Shown here piece after piece: positions 9,612 through 19,330 of a DNA stretch of 64,000 bases. This stretch comes from Pseudomonas mandelii (lineage in GTDB: Bacteria > Pseudomonadota > Gammaproteobacteria > Pseudomonadales > Pseudomonadaceae): NCBI RefSeq assembly GCF_900106065.1, contig NZ_LT629796.1, positions 1,834,001 to 1,898,000 of the forward strand, written 5' to 3'. The notes under the pieces were generated by a model. That model saw only the letters and a program-made list of their open reading frames with translations. It ran no database searches and was not told the DNA's origin. Position 1 is the first letter of the stretch. Every line of letters starts with the position of its first letter. Both the position numbers and the translations under genes were made by a program.

Positions 9612-11276
9612 TTAGTGGAACAGAACCGCCGTCTTCTGCAGGGTCACCCAGACACCCCACGCCAACGGAATACCCACCACCAGCCACGCAGCAATCGCCA
9701 ACGGCTTGGTACCCGGCGCCGCTTTCCACTCCAGCACAGTGCTGGCGTCAGCACCCTTGTCGTGGCCCAGCGCCTGTTCGGCAGCCAGTTCGGCGTCGGT
9801 CATGAAGTACTTGTCGGCCACCGGGCGAACCATCAGGTTGCACAGGAAACCCAGCACCAGCAAGCCCGCGAGGATGTACAAGGTGATGTCGTAAGCCGCG
9901 GCGCGCTCAACGCCGATGCTCAACTGATACTCACGAATGTAGTTCACCAACACCGGACCCAACACGCCCGCCGCCGCCCACGCCGTCAGCAGACGACCGT
10001 GGATCGCGCCGACCATTTGCGTACCGAACAGGTCTGCCAGGTAAGCCGGCACGGTCGCAAAACCACCGCCGTACATCGACAGGATGATGCAGAACGCCGC
10101 CACGAACAGCGCAACGTTACCCAGGTGACCGAGGTTCGGGATCAGCGCGTACAGGGCAAAGCCCAGGGCGAAGAACACGAAATAGGTGTTTTTACGGCCC
10201 AGGTAATCCGAGAACGACGCCCAGAAGAACCGGCCACCAATGTTGAACAGGCTCAACAAACCGGTGAAACCGGCCGCAATCGCCGCGATAGAAGCCAGTT
10301 GCCCGGCGTCCAACTGACCGAACGGCAGGTCAACACCGATCAATTTACCGCCGAACACTTCCTGCAACAGCGGCGAAGCCATGCCCAGGATGCCGATACC
10401 CGCCGACACGTTCAGGCACAGCACCAGCCACACCAGACGGAATTGCGGGGTTTTCCACGCCACATTCACGTGGACGTGACGGTGAGTGATCATCGCGTTT
10501 GAAGCTTTCTTCGCCGGAGCAGTCCAGCCTTCAGGTTTCCAGCCGGTTGGCGGCACGCGGTAGGACAGTGCACCGCCGATCATGAACACGAAGTAGATCG
10601 CGGCCATCACCAGGAAGCTCTGCCACACACCGACGCTGTCTGCCGAAGCGAAGTGGCCCATCAGGGCTGCGGCCAGCGGAGCACCGACCATCGCACCACC
10701 ACCGAAGCCCATGATCGCCATGCCGGTCGCCATGCCGCGCTTGTCCGGGAACCACTTGATCAGGGTCGACACCGGCGAGATGTAACCCAACCCCAGGCCG
10801 ATACCGCCAATGACCCCGGAGCCGATCCACATCAGCCAGATCTGGTGGGTATAAATCCCCAGCGCCGAAATCAGCAGACCACCACACCAGCACAGTGCCG
10901 ATACAACGCCAGCCTTGCGAGGCCCGGCGTGTTCCAGCCAGCCGCCCCAGATCGCTGCCGAGCAGCCGAGGAAGATGAAGAACAGGGTGTAGATCCAGCC
11001 GAGCATCGAGATCGGCCAGTCACATTGCGACGAGAAAACTTGCGAGATGAAGCTCATGTCCGGCGCGCAGGCTACCGGCTTGGTCACGCCCAGGGCTTTG
11101 GACAGTGGCAACCAGAACACCGAGAAGCCGTAAGCCATGCCGATGCACAGGTGGATGGCCAGTGCGGCCGGTGGTACCAGCCAGCGGTTGAAACCGGGCT
11201 TGGCGATGATGCGTTCCTTGGACAGGAACCCGGGCTGATTGGCTGTAAAGCCATCCGCCGTGATACTCGTGGTCAT
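9612..11276 (-). CDS. OFA-family MFS transporter (oxalate/formate antiporter-like)
   Basis: Inner-membrane major facilitator of 554 residues with about 12 hydrophobic segments and an enlarged first periplasmic loop containing two cysteines. The segment GLGYISPVSTLIKWFPDKRG after helix 5 is characteristic of the oxalate:formate antiporter (OFA) family. The substrate is open: many pseudomonad members are annotated only as organic-anion carriers. The ATG at 11276 follows GGGGGATA and is chosen over an upstream in-frame codon at 11339. It is monocistronic and divergent from the panZ-like gene. Confidence 0.88.
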   Translation of the reverse strand: MTTSITADGFTANQPGFLSKERIIAKPGFNRWLVPPAALAIHLCIGMAYGFSVFWLPLSKALGVTKPVACAPDMSFISQVFSSQCDWPISMLGWIYTLFFIFLGCSAAIWGGWLEHAGPRKAGVVSALCWCGGLLISALGIYTHQIWLMWIGSGVIGGIGLGLGYISPVSTLIKWFPDKRGMATGMAIMGFGGGAMVGAPLAAALMGHFASADSVGVWQSFLVMAAIYFVFMIGGALSYRVPPTGWKPEGWTAPAKKASNAMITHRHVHVNVAWKTPQFRLVWLVLCLNVSAGIGILGMASPLLQEVFGGKLIGVDLPFGQLDAGQLASIAAIAAGFTGLLSLFNIGGRFFWASFSDYLGRKNTYFVFFALGFALYALIPNLGHLGNVALFVAAFCIILSMYGGGFATVPAYLADLFGTQMVGAIHGRLLTAWAAAGVLGPVLVNYIREYQLSIGVERAAAYDITLYILAGLLVLGFLCNLMVRPVADKYFMTDAELAAEQALGHDKGADASTVLEWKAAPGTKPLAIAAWLVVGIPLAWGVWVTLQKTAVLFH

Positions 11277-11446
11277 TGTGTATCCCCCAATTATTAGTAT
11301 GGTTCGCCAGCCACTCTTCACCCCCAGCCTTATGCGCACGCATGACTGTCTTTTTCAGGGTGAAGCTCCATTTTGGTGCGACATCACGTCGCAGAAGGAC
11401 GGACGAACCGGCAGAGGTTACCATCTGTACGTGACAGAAAAACCAA

Positions 11447-11458
11447 AGTGATATCACC
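11447..11458. promoter_or_regulatory. palindrome AGTGATATCACC between divergent OFA and panZ-like genes
   Basis: The palindrome sits in the divergent intergenic region, 43 bases before the panZ-like start, extended by CAAAG and CTTTG flanks. It is the reverse complement of the 12-mer at 9422-9433. Operator function is a guess from position and symmetry. Confidence 0.35.
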
Positions 11459-11500
11459 TTTGTGTAAGTCATCTGTTCTCGTACCACTGAAGGAACCGCC

Positions 11501-11905
11501 ATGCCGATCATTGTCGAGCTGCTGCACGAAGCCACTTATCAGGATCAGCAAGACCTGCAAAAAATTTATCGCGACGCTCCAGACTGGCTGTTCGCCCCGT
11601 TTTCAGGGGGTTTGCAGCTGATCGAAAGCTGCCTGGAGGACGGTTCGCTGATCGCCGGACGCTTCAATGATCGGTTGCTCGGCGCGGCTCGCTTGCAACG
11701 AAACCACGACGTTTGGCACTTGTCCCAAATCTGCGTGCGAAAAATTACCCGTCGCCGTGGCGTTGCCGAACGAATGGTGGACGAAGCGCGGAAAATGGCT
11801 TCGCAATCGGGCGTGACCTTGCGTCTGCTGGCACCTGCCGGGCATCTCGAAGCTCAGGCACTCGCCGCCAAGCTGAAAGTACCGCTGGATGTGCTGCCGA
11901 CGTGA
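11501..11905 (+). CDS. PanZ-like acetyl-CoA-sensing GNAT protein
   Basis: A 134-residue protein of the GNAT fold. The acetyl-CoA binding loop is seen in ICVRKITRRRGVAERMVDEA near residues 75-95. In enterobacteria PanZ (PanM) promotes PanD maturation in response to acetyl-CoA. The pseudomonad relatives share fold and length, but a link to PanD here is inference. The ribosome binding site AAGGAA precedes the ATG. asmA follows 78 bases later. Confidence 0.7.
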   Translation: MPIIVELLHEATYQDQQDLQKIYRDAPDWLFAPFSGGLQLIESCLEDGSLIAGRFNDRLLGAARLQRNHDVWHLSQICVRKITRRRGVAERMVDEARKMASQSGVTLRLLAPAGHLEAQALAAKLKVPLDVLPT

Positions 11906-11983
11906 TCGCTGACCGGTCGTCCGCTTCGGAGCGCTATACTCCCCGGCTAAATTTCGAATTCGACTAACTACAAGGACTCGCCC

Positions 11984-14215
11984 ATGAAAGCGTTCGGCAA
12001 AATCCTGGGTCTGGTGCTTCTCGGGCTGTTGCTGATCATTGTGGCGCTGGGCTTTGCCCTGACCCACCTCTTCGATCCCAACGACTATAAAGACGAGATT
12101 CGCCAGATTGCCCGCGACAAGGCCCACATCGAGCTGACGCTCAATGGCGATATCGGCTGGAGCCTGTTCCCGTGGCTTGGCCTGGAATTGCACGAAGCCA
12201 GTGTCGCGACCCTGGCCAAACCCACCGAACCGTTCGCCGACTTGCAGATGCTGGGTCTGTCCGTGCGCGTGCTGCCGCTGCTGCGCCGCGAAGTGCAGAT
12301 GAGTGACGTGCGCGTCGAAGGCCTTAACCTGCGCCTGAACCGCGACAAGGACGGCCACGGTAACTGGGAAGACATCGGCAAGGCCCCGGCGCCAGCCACC
12401 CCGACCACGCCAGCCGCTACTGCTGGCGAACCTGCGCCTGCGCCGACCACCACCGCCCAGGCGGAAAAACCGGCCCAACCGATTCGCCTGGACATCGACA
12501 GCCTGACCGTCAACAACGCCCGCGTTGAATACAACGACGAGAAGACAGGCAAGCAGTTCAGCGCCGAAAGCATCCAGCTGAGCACCGGCCCGGTCCACGA
12601 CTCGACCAACATTCCGGTCAAACTCACGGCGTTCCTCGGCACCAATCAGCCGGTCCTGCGGGTACGCACCGAGCTCAATGGCGAGTTGCGTTTCGAACGC
12701 GCCTTGCAGCGCTACAAATTCGAGGACATGAAGCTCTCCGGCGAAGTCGCCGGCGATCCGCTGCAAGGCAAGACCATGACCTTTGCCGCCCAAGGTCAGT
12801 TGCTGCTGGATAAAGCCGCGAACGTCGCCGAATGGACCGGTATCAAGATCTCTGCCAACCAAATGCGCGCACTGGGCGAGTTGAAGGTCAACGACCTCGA
12901 CAAGACGCCGCAAATCAGCGGCGGCATTTCGATTGCCCAGTTCGACCTGGCGAAATTCGTCGACAGCATCGGCCAGACACTCCCGGCCATGGCCGAAGGC
13001 AGCCTGAGCAAGGTCGAGCTGGTCAGCCGTCTGGCGGGCACGCCTGCGAGCCTGTCGCTCGACAACATCAACCTGAAAGTCGACGACAGCAGCTTCAGTG
13101 GCCGCATCGCCGTCGAGGACTTCGCCAAGCAATCGCTGCGCGCAACCCTCAAGGCCGACACCTTCAACGTTGACCGCTATCTGCCACCCAAGTCCGCCGA
13201 AGCCAGTAGCGCGACGCAAGTGCGTCAGGCCGAAGTCGCCAGCACCGAGGCCGACGCCATGGCCGGCGCCGGCAGCACACCGTTGCCCGCCGCACCGACC
13301 AAAACTGCGTGGAGTACAGAACGCCTGTTGCCGGTAGAACGCTTGCGCAAACTCGACGTACAGGCCGACCTGACCTTCGGCCAGTTGACCCTCGACAAAC
13401 TGCCGATTCAGAACGCAACGCTCAAGGCCGCTGGCCAAGGCGGCCTGCTGACTCTGGAGGAACTGCGCGGCGACCTGTACGGCGGCAACTTCGAAGCCAA
13501 GGGCACCCTGGACGTGCGCCCGGAAGTACCGGCGCTGAACATGCAGACGCGCATCACCAAAGTGCCCGTGGAAAAAATCCTTGAAAGCCAAGGGAAGAAT
13601 CCACCGGTCAACGGCCTGGTGACGCTCAACAGCGCGCTGACCGGCAGCGGCAACAGCCAGCAAGCGCTGATCGAGACGCTCAACGGCAACGCCAGTTTCG
13701 TCATCAACAACGGCGTGCTGCTCAATGCCAACCTTGAACAACAGCTGTGCAAAGGCATCGCCACACTCAACCGCAAAAGCCTCAGCGGCGAGCCACGGGG
13801 CAAGGACACACCGTTCCAGGAGCTCAACGGTAACCTGACCTTCCGTAACGGCGTGGCCAGCAACCCGGACCTGAAAGTGCGCATCCCGGGCATGACCGTC
13901 AAAGGTGACGGCGACGTCGACCTGCGAGTACTGGGCATGGATTATCGCGTCGGCGTGATCGTCGAAGGCGATAAGAGCGACATGCCGGACCCGGCCTGCC
14001 AGGTCGGCGAGAGGTTCGTCGGCATCGAGTGGCCGCTGCGCTGCCGTGGCCCGCTGGAACTGGGCGCCAAGGCGTGCCGTCTCGATAATGAACGCATGGG
14101 CGAGGTCGCGAGCAAACTGGCGGGCGAGCGGATCAGTGAAAAAATTGACGAGAAGCTTGGCGACAAGGTCAGCCCCGAACTGAAAAACGCGTTGAAGGGG
14201 CTGTTCAAGCGATGA
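11984..14215 (+). CDS. asmA: AsmA family protein
   Basis: A 743-residue inner-membrane-anchored periplasmic protein. One N-terminal transmembrane segment (about residues 5-27) is followed by an AsmA domain and a C-terminal AsmA-like domain. A Pro/Ala/Thr-rich linker lies at about 128-160. AsmA-like proteins belong to the bridge-like lipid transfer group and affect outer-membrane lipid homeostasis; the specific cargo is unknown. A -10-like TATACT lies about 50 bases upstream. The stop overlaps the mutY start (ATGA), so asmA-mutY-yggX are translationally linked. Confidence 0.92.
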   Translation: MKAFGKILGLVLLGLLLIIVALGFALTHLFDPNDYKDEIRQIARDKAHIELTLNGDIGWSLFPWLGLELHEASVATLAKPTEPFADLQMLGLSVRVLPLLRREVQMSDVRVEGLNLRLNRDKDGHGNWEDIGKAPAPATPTTPAATAGEPAPAPTTTAQAEKPAQPIRLDIDSLTVNNARVEYNDEKTGKQFSAESIQLSTGPVHDSTNIPVKLTAFLGTNQPVLRVRTELNGELRFERALQRYKFEDMKLSGEVAGDPLQGKTMTFAAQGQLLLDKAANVAEWTGIKISANQMRALGELKVNDLDKTPQISGGISIAQFDLAKFVDSIGQTLPAMAEGSLSKVELVSRLAGTPASLSLDNINLKVDDSSFSGRIAVEDFAKQSLRATLKADTFNVDRYLPPKSAEASSATQVRQAEVASTEADAMAGAGSTPLPAAPTKTAWSTERLLPVERLRKLDVQADLTFGQLTLDKLPIQNATLKAAGQGGLLTLEELRGDLYGGNFEAKGTLDVRPEVPALNMQTRITKVPVEKILESQGKNPPVNGLVTLNSALTGSGNSQQALIETLNGNASFVINNGVLLNANLEQQLCKGIATLNRKSLSGEPRGKDTPFQELNGNLTFRNGVASNPDLKVRIPGMTVKGDGDVDLRVLGMDYRVGVIVEGDKSDMPDPACQVGERFVGIEWPLRCRGPLELGAKACRLDNERMGEVASKLAGERISEKIDEKLGDKVSPELKNALKGLFKR

Positions 14216-15279
14216 GAGCCGAGCAGTTTTCAACGGCGGTGCTGGACTGGTACGACCGCCACGGCCGCCACGATTTGCCTTGGCAACAAGGCATCACGCC
14301 GTATCGGGTGTGGGTCTCGGAGATCATGCTGCAACAGACCCAGGTCAGCACCGTGCTGAATTATTTCGACCGTTTCATGGCTTCGCTGCCGACGGTCGAG
14401 GCCCTGGCTGCCGCGCCGGAAGACGAAGTGCTGCACTTGTGGACCGGCCTGGGTTACTACACTCGCGCACGCAATTTGCAGAAAACCGCAAAGATCGTCG
14501 TGGCCGAGTACGGCGGCGAGTTTCCGCGAGATGTCGAAAAGCTTGTCGAGTTGCCGGGCATCGGCCTGTCCACGGCTGGCGCCATCGCCAGCCTGAGCAT
14601 GGGCCTGCGGGCGCCGATCCTCGATGGCAACGTCAAACGGGTGCTGGCGCGCTTTACCGCGCAAGAGGGATATCCGGGCGAGCCGAAGGTCGCCAAACAG
14701 CTGTGGGCGAACGCTGAGCGCTTCACGCCGCATGATCGGGTCAACGCCTACACCCAGGCGATGATGGATCTGGGCGCCACGCTCTGCACCCGCAGCAAAC
14801 CGAGTTGCCTGCTCTGCCCGCTGGAAAAGGGCTGCGAAGCGCACATGCTTGGCCTGGAAACCCGCTACCCGATCCCGAAGCCGCGCAAGACCGTGCCACA
14901 GAAGCGCACGTTGATGCCGATGCTCGCCAACGGCGAAGGCGCGATTCTGCTTTACCGCCGGCCTTCTACGGGCTTGTGGGGCGGTTTGTGGAGCCTGCCG
15001 GAACTCGATGACCTCGACGACCTGCAACATCTGGCCTCGCAGCACTCGCTGGAACTGGGCACGCAACAAGCGCTGCCGAGTCTGGTCCACACCTTCAGCC
15101 ACTTCCAGTTGTCCATCGAACCCTGGCTGGTTCAGGTCCAGGAGGCCGGCCATCACGTGGCCGAGGCCGACTGGCTCTGGTATAACCTCGCCACCCCGCC
15201 GCGCCTGGGCCTTGCCGCCCCGGTCAAAACCTTGCTCGAACGCGCGGCCGCCGTATTGAACGCAGGAGAGTTGTCATGA
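14212..15279 (+). CDS. mutY: A/G-specific adenine DNA glycosylase
   Basis: Removes adenine mispaired with 8-oxoguanine. The 355-residue product carries Glu37 ([11 protein letters not shown]), the helix-hairpin-helix [12 protein letters not shown] at 114-125, catalytic Asp138 (ILDGNVKR), and the iron-sulfur cysteines 192, 199, 202 and 208. This residue numbering agrees with the E. coli enzyme as I recall it. A C-terminal Nudix-like domain reads 8-oxoG. It overlaps asmA upstream and yggX downstream by four bases each. Confidence 0.97.
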   Translation: MRAEQFSTAVLDWYDRHGRHDLPWQQGITPYRVWVSEIMLQQTQVSTVLNYFDRFMASLPTVEALAAAPEDEVLHLWTGLGYYTRARNLQKTAKIVVAEYGGEFPRDVEKLVELPGIGLSTAGAIASLSMGLRAPILDGNVKRVLARFTAQEGYPGEPKVAKQLWANAERFTPHDRVNAYTQAMMDLGATLCTRSKPSCLLCPLEKGCEAHMLGLETRYPIPKPRKTVPQKRTLMPMLANGEGAILLYRRPSTGLWGGLWSLPELDDLDDLQHLASQHSLELGTQQALPSLVHTFSHFQLSIEPWLVQVQEAGHHVAEADWLWYNLATPPRLGLAAPVKTLLERAAAVLNAGELS

Positions 15280-15548
15280 CCCGCACTATCATGTGCCGCA
15301 AGTACAAAGAAGAATTGCCCGCCCTGGAGCGCGCTCCATTCCCGGGCGCCAAAGGTCAGGACATTTTTGACCACGTCTCGGCCAAGGCCTGGGCCGACTG
15401 GCAGAAACACCAGACCCTGCTGATCAACGAAAAACGCCTGAACATGATGAACGCCGAAGACCGCAAATACCTTCAGGGCGAGATGGACAAGTACTTCTCT
15501 GGCGAGGAATACGCCAAGGCTGACGGCTACGTTCCGCCGGCAGAATAG
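15276..15548 (+). CDS. yggX: oxidative damage protection protein YggX (Fe2+-trafficking)
   Basis: A 90-residue cytoplasmic protein of the YggX family, recognised by [10 protein letters not shown] near the start, the [11 protein letters not shown] segment and LQGEMDKYF. Family members protect iron-sulfur clusters against oxidative stress. It follows MutY, itself an iron-sulfur repair enzyme, with an ATGA overlap; this mutY-yggX pairing is widespread in gammaproteobacteria. Confidence 0.96.
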   Translation: MTRTIMCRKYKEELPALERAPFPGAKGQDIFDHVSAKAWADWQKHQTLLINEKRLNMMNAEDRKYLQGEMDKYFSGEEYAKADGYVPPAE

Positions 15549-15612
15549 TCCCGATTTATCGGGGGTCGGAACGTAAGCGACGGTAATAGTTAAATTTTTT
15601 TTGAAAACTTGC

Positions 15613-15641
15613 TTGACGACCCCCCGAAAAACCCGTTTAAT
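15613..15641 (+). promoter_or_regulatory. sigma-70-type promoter of tRNA-Phe
   Basis: The -35 element TTGACG (15613-15618) and -10 element TTTAAT (15636-15641) are separated by 17 bases. A GC-rich discriminator (GCGCCCCG) follows, typical of stringently controlled stable RNA promoters. The tRNA begins 11 bases after the -10. Confidence 0.8.
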
Positions 15642-15651
15642 GCGCCCCGTT

Positions 15652-15727
15652 GCCCAGATAGCTCAGTCGGTAGAGCAGGGGATTGAAAATCCCCGTGTCG
15701 GCGGTTCGATTCCGTCTCTGGGCACCA
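15652..15727 (+). tRNA. tRNA-Phe (GAA)
   Basis: A 76-base cloverleaf with acceptor stem GCCCAGA/TCTGGGC, anticodon GAA at 15685-15687, T-arm GGTTCGATTCC, and encoded CCA end. It has its own promoter and terminator. Confidence 0.98.
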
Positions 15728-15736
15728 AATACCGAA

Positions 15737-15767
15737 AACCCTGAATCGCAAGATTCAGGGTTTTTTT
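15737..15767 (+). terminator. rho-independent terminator after tRNA-Phe
   Basis: Stem AACCCTGAATC/GATTCAGGGTT with loop GCAA, followed by a run of T. The region from 15768 to 16059 holds no gene I can support. Confidence 0.92.
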
Positions 15768-16059
15768 ATGCCTGGGATTTGATAACGACAATCCACCGCA
15801 GCACAGCTGCCGGAAAACAATCACGCTTTAGTACGCCGCCTCGATGATGGCACCATGCTATTATTTTCCCCGTGCATGGAATAAAGCCGACATTGATCCC
15901 GATGCCCCGCATCCGAATCAGCCGATACAGGATAGAGACAGCGCAAGGAGTGCGTGCATTTCACCCCTCCCCGCAAAACACTGCCCTCCCCTGTTCGACG
16001 ACACGAAGCCAGCCCTCCAGGCACGCTCCCTTCTCGAAAGTCCTGAACATGGAACAGTT

Positions 16060-16521
16060 ATGTCTGACATCAATGAACTGAAAGACAAGGTCAACACCAA
16101 AACCTTGAACATGGTCCTGCTGTCGATTGCGACCGCCGGGATCTACTTGCTGTTGTGGTTGTACAAGAGCAACCAGAAGATCAACGAAACCACGAAAATC
16201 AAAGTGGTCGACGACACCTACGTCATCTGGGTCGCCGTCTGCCTTGGCTGGAGCGGCGCGTTGTCGAACCTGGGCGACGTGTTGTTCGACTCGCTTTCCG
16301 GCATTTTGCTGATCGCATTGAACGCGCTGTACATCGTATGGGCCTTCAAGGCAAAAAACGCACTGTCGGAATACGCCCTCAACGAGCACAAAATCGACCT
16401 GCGCATGAACGGGTTCTATACCTTCTTCCTGAACATTTTTTACGTGAACTACTGCATCAACGACTTGCCTGAAGAGCAGCGTAAACAACTGATCCTGCGT
16501 GGCCAGACGACGCAAGCCTGA
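16060..16521 (+). CDS. DUF4234-type small membrane protein
   Basis: A 153-residue protein with a short polar N-terminus and four to five hydrophobic segments, starting with MVLLSIATAGIYLLLWLYK. It resembles DUF4234 or related inner-membrane proteins of unknown role. The ATG at 16060 starts the conserved region; longer in-frame extensions are unlike a protein start. No transport or catalytic motif is visible. It faces a secreted-protein gene on the minus strand. Confidence 0.75.
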   Translation: MSDINELKDKVNTKTLNMVLLSIATAGIYLLLWLYKSNQKINETTKIKVVDDTYVIWVAVCLGWSGALSNLGDVLFDSLSGILLIALNALYIVWAFKAKNALSEYALNEHKIDLRMNGFYTFFLNIFYVNYCINDLPEEQRKQLILRGQTTQA

Positions 16522-16534
16522 TCAACTGGCGAGG

Positions 16535-16554
16535 GGCAGTCTCGAAGGACTGCC
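16535..16554. terminator. hairpin between convergent genes
   Basis: Seven-base stem GGCAGTC/GACTGCC with a six-base loop in the 37-base gap between two convergent genes. There is no T run, so this may be only a weak, bidirectional barrier. Confidence 0.4.
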
Positions 16555-16558
16555 ACCG

Positions 16559-17008
16559 TCACTCATCACCCTTCCAGTTGAACACCAGATTACGCACGCC
16601 AGCGCTGCCGACATCTGTCGTGTCGCGCTTTTCCTCACCATTACGGGTGGCGACCACGGTGTACTTGCCGGCCGGTAACTGGACGTAAACCAGAGGCCCT
16701 GCCTGACTGAGTGTCAGCACTGATTGACCTTGAGCACTCTGGATAACCAATTCAACATCCGGTACATATTTGCCCTCCGGCCCAATGGAAAAGGTCATGT
16801 GCAGGTTGTAGCCGGTCGCTTGCTGAATGGCCTTCGCTTCATCCTCGCCAATACCGCCGGACAGATAGGTAATCCCGTTCTGTTCCTGGCGCTGAATCTG
16901 CACGCCTGTACTGTCGATGGGCTCCAGGCTCGCGGCCCCTGACATGGCGGGAAACATCAGCACACCGATGGTGGCGATGGAAAACATGAGGGAATGGATG
17001 GACTTCAT
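16559..17008 (-). CDS. secreted hypothetical protein with a C-terminal beta-sandwich
   Basis: A 149-residue protein with a signal peptide (about 1-25, ending SGA) and no further membrane segment. The C-terminal part (LPAGKYTVVATRNGEEKRDTT and on) resembles carboxypeptidase-regulatory or PEGA-like beta-sandwich modules. I do not recognise a named family. It is monocistronic, convergent to the DUF4234 gene. Periplasmic location is inferred from the signal peptide. Confidence 0.7.
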   Translation of the reverse strand: MKSIHSLMFSIATIGVLMFPAMSGAASLEPIDSTGVQIQRQEQNGITYLSGGIGEDEAKAIQQATGYNLHMTFSIGPEGKYVPDVELVIQSAQGQSVLTLSQAGPLVYVQLPAGKYTVVATRNGEEKRDTTDVGSAGVRNLVFNWKGDE

Positions 17009-17276
17009 GATGGTGGCTCCCGGGTTCCACGGAACCCAATCGTTACTCCTTTTGGATTTCTCGCTGGATACTCAAGTTTTAGATTGATTGGTACTTGGGC
17101 TCACTGCGAAATGGACTACACGTTGTATTCCTCAAGCACGCATTTCAGTCAGATCGCTCCTGCAAAACGAATCCGGCATTTCCTGCGGATATCCCGGCCG
17201 CGCCCTGCATCGCCGCCCTGCACTCTTTTGCCATCCTCTTTCGCCTGTTCCTCCAGCTGCGGAAGACTTCAGGAGC

Positions 17277-17824
17277 ATGGTCAAAACCGAAAACACTCAA
17301 GACCCACAACTCGCTTCTCTGGTGGGCAACCTTGGCGAATTGATACGTCAGGCGCGCCAGAAAGTGCTGCGAGCGGTCGATACCGTTCAGGTGCAAACCT
17401 GCTGGCAGATTGGAAGGCATATTGTCGAGTTCGAGCAGGAGGGGGTTCGACGGGCGGGTTATGGCAAACAGCTGCTGTCTACGCTGGCGAAGGTACTGAC
17501 AGCGGAGTTCGGGAAAGGCTTTGACGAAACCAATTTGCGAAAAATGCGCCTGTTTTATCAGGCGTTTCCAATTCGAGACGCACTGCGTCTCGAATTGAGC
17601 TGGACCCACTACCGCAGGCTGCTGCGAGTCGACAGCGATAAGGCGCGCAAGTGGTACATGGACGAGTCTGCCAACCAAAACTGGTCAAGCCGAGCTCTGG
17701 AACGCCAAATCAGCTGTTCGCCAGCAAATACAAACTAGTGCTGCCGAGCGAAGATGAACTACGTGCTGAGCTGGATCGAGAACGGGCGGCAATCGAGGAG
17801 CGACTGCTTGATCTGATCCCCTGA
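17277..17824 (+). pseudogene. DUF1016 (YhcG/PDDEXK) nuclease gene with internal deletion and frameshift
   Basis: The ATG at 17277 follows AGGAGC and opens a frame encoding a normal DUF1016 N-terminal domain (NLGELIRQARQKV, WQIGRHIVEFEQ, SWTHYRRLLRV) up to ALERQIS. It then runs into an early stop at 17738. Downstream in another frame, 17714-17824 encodes the family's extreme C-terminus (KYKLVLPSEDELRAELDRER, ending DLIP). The whole PDDEXK catalytic region between them is missing. It is therefore a remnant, although the N-terminal 153 residues could still be made. Confidence 0.85.
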
Positions 17825-17896
17825 TAAACACGGGCGGATTGTTCACACGCGGTGTGAGGACTATCGTTGGCAACTACCCGCAAAGGTCCAAAGCCG

Positions 17897-18871
17897 ATGA
17901 ATTTGCAGGACATGCCTTCACTGGCACCGACTCAGATCGAATTGTCGCTGACCACCGATACTGCTGGCGAACCGTTCAAGGAGCCCGCCGCAGACGCCTT
18001 CATCCTCGGCGGCTTCACTTGGCGGCACGCCTCTCAGGACCGCGCGCGCCCGGTCGTCATCATCAACGCGGCCACCTCGGTTCGTTGTCGACATTATTCG
18101 CGCTTCGCCGACTACTTGTTCGCCAACGATTTCGATGTCATCACCTATGACTACCGCGGCATCGGCGAGTCGCGCCCAACGTCGTTGAAAGGGTTGCAGG
18201 CGTCATGGTCCGATTGGGGCGCGCTGGATTTCGAGGCGATGCTCAAGCGCGCGCAGCGCGAATTCCCAGGCCAGCCCATTGATGTCGTCGGTCACAGCTT
18301 TGGAGGCTGTGCAGCGGGTCTGGGAGCGTCCGGGCATTTGATTCGGCACTTGGTGACAGTCGGCGCGCAATTCGCTTACTGGCGCGACTATGCGCCCGCC
18401 CATCGCTGGCGGATGTTCGGCAAGTGGCATGTGGTGATGCCGTTGATGACCCGGCTTTACGGCTACTTCCCCGGCAAACGCCTCGGCTGGCTGGAGGACA
18501 CGCCCGCTGCGGTGGTTCGCGACTGGAGCACCCCCACGGCTCGCTACGAAACGCGGCCCAGTGGTCGCCTCATGCACGCAAAAACCGGCCGGCTTCCCTT
18601 TGCATCAGTCACCGCAAAAACCCTGGCCATCAGCATCAGCGACGACCCATACGGTACGATTGCCGCCATCGAGCGCCTGCTCGGCTACTTCACCCACAGC
18701 ACAAATACCCACCTGCGAATCGCCCCCGAAGACATCGGCGAAGAAGAAGTCGGACATTTCGCCTTTTTTCGCAGCGCATACCAAGCCACACTATGGCCCA
18801 TTGCATTGTCCTGGTTGCAGACCGGCGAACTGGCCCCCGACACACCCGGGCGGCGCGTGCCACGCAGCTGA
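17897..18871 (+). CDS. alpha/beta hydrolase
   Basis: A 324-residue cytoplasmic hydrolase with nucleophile Ser134 in GHSFGG, the preceding DVITYDYRGIGES strand-turn, and a late His near GHFAFF. Its closest known class is the serine aminopeptidase/lysophospholipase-like hydrolases, so an esterase or lipase-like activity is expected; the substrate is unknown. The ATG at 17897 is preferred; a TTG ten codons earlier is also open. It lies just after the broken DUF1016 gene and 37 bases before the paralog pair. Confidence 0.8.
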   Translation: MNLQDMPSLAPTQIELSLTTDTAGEPFKEPAADAFILGGFTWRHASQDRARPVVIINAATSVRCRHYSRFADYLFANDFDVITYDYRGIGESRPTSLKGLQASWSDWGALDFEAMLKRAQREFPGQPIDVVGHSFGGCAAGLGASGHLIRHLVTVGAQFAYWRDYAPAHRWRMFGKWHVVMPLMTRLYGYFPGKRLGWLEDTPAAVVRDWSTPTARYETRPSGRLMHAKTGRLPFASVTAKTLAISISDDPYGTIAAIERLLGYFTHSTNTHLRIAPEDIGEEEVGHFAFFRSAYQATLWPIALSWLQTGELAPDTPGRRVPRS

Positions 18872-18908
18872 TGGACTTGCCCACTCAACGAAATACGGAA
18901 CGACCCCC

Positions 18909-19325
18909 ATGGCCTCCGCCAACAAGCAGCAAAAACGCGCCACACGCGCCAAAGCCAAGGCCAAGCAGAACCGCACCCAACGGGCCGCCGCGCCGGTGGA
19001 ACTGGACCCGAATGACGATCGCATCGACTTCGAATCGGTGGACCTGACCGAACTGTTCAAAAAAATGATCGACGCGGAAAAAATCAGCCAGCAAGCGATG
19101 TGCATGGCCTTCCTCGAAGACCCGCTGCTGGAACTGGTGTACGAGCAGGAAGGCGAAGAAGGCGCGATGGATTTCATCCTCGCAGCGCTGATCGAATATC
19201 GCCAATGGTCCACCGAAGTCGATGAAGCCGGCGCCCTGGCGTGGATCGAATCGCCAGCCTTCCAGGCTGACTATGTCGCGGCGTCCGACGTCATTGCGGC
19301 CCAAACCCAACAGAAAGCGAACTGA
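18909..19325 (+). CDS. hypothetical protein, first of a tandem paralog pair (basic N-terminus, acidic helical body)
   Basis: A 138-residue protein I cannot name. Residues 1-25 are Lys/Arg/Gln/Ala-rich (MASANKQQKRATRAKAKAKQ). The rest is acidic and helical with LFKKMIDAEKIS, LIEYRQW and WIESPAFQADY. The next gene encodes a clear homolog. There is no signal peptide or membrane segment. The basic tail suggests nucleic-acid or ribosome contact, which is only a guess. The ATG follows a short gap after the hydrolase gene. Confidence 0.75.
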   Translation: MASANKQQKRATRAKAKAKQNRTQRAAAPVELDPNDDRIDFESVDLTELFKKMIDAEKISQQAMCMAFLEDPLLELVYEQEGEEGAMDFILAALIEYRQWSTEVDEAGALAWIESPAFQADYVAASDVIAAQTQQKAN

Positions 19326-19330
19326 ATTTA

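Noticed and set aside
11603..14233. 876-codon open frame antisense to asmA
   Set aside because: It mirrors the asmA reading frame and shows no family motif; asmA is clear.
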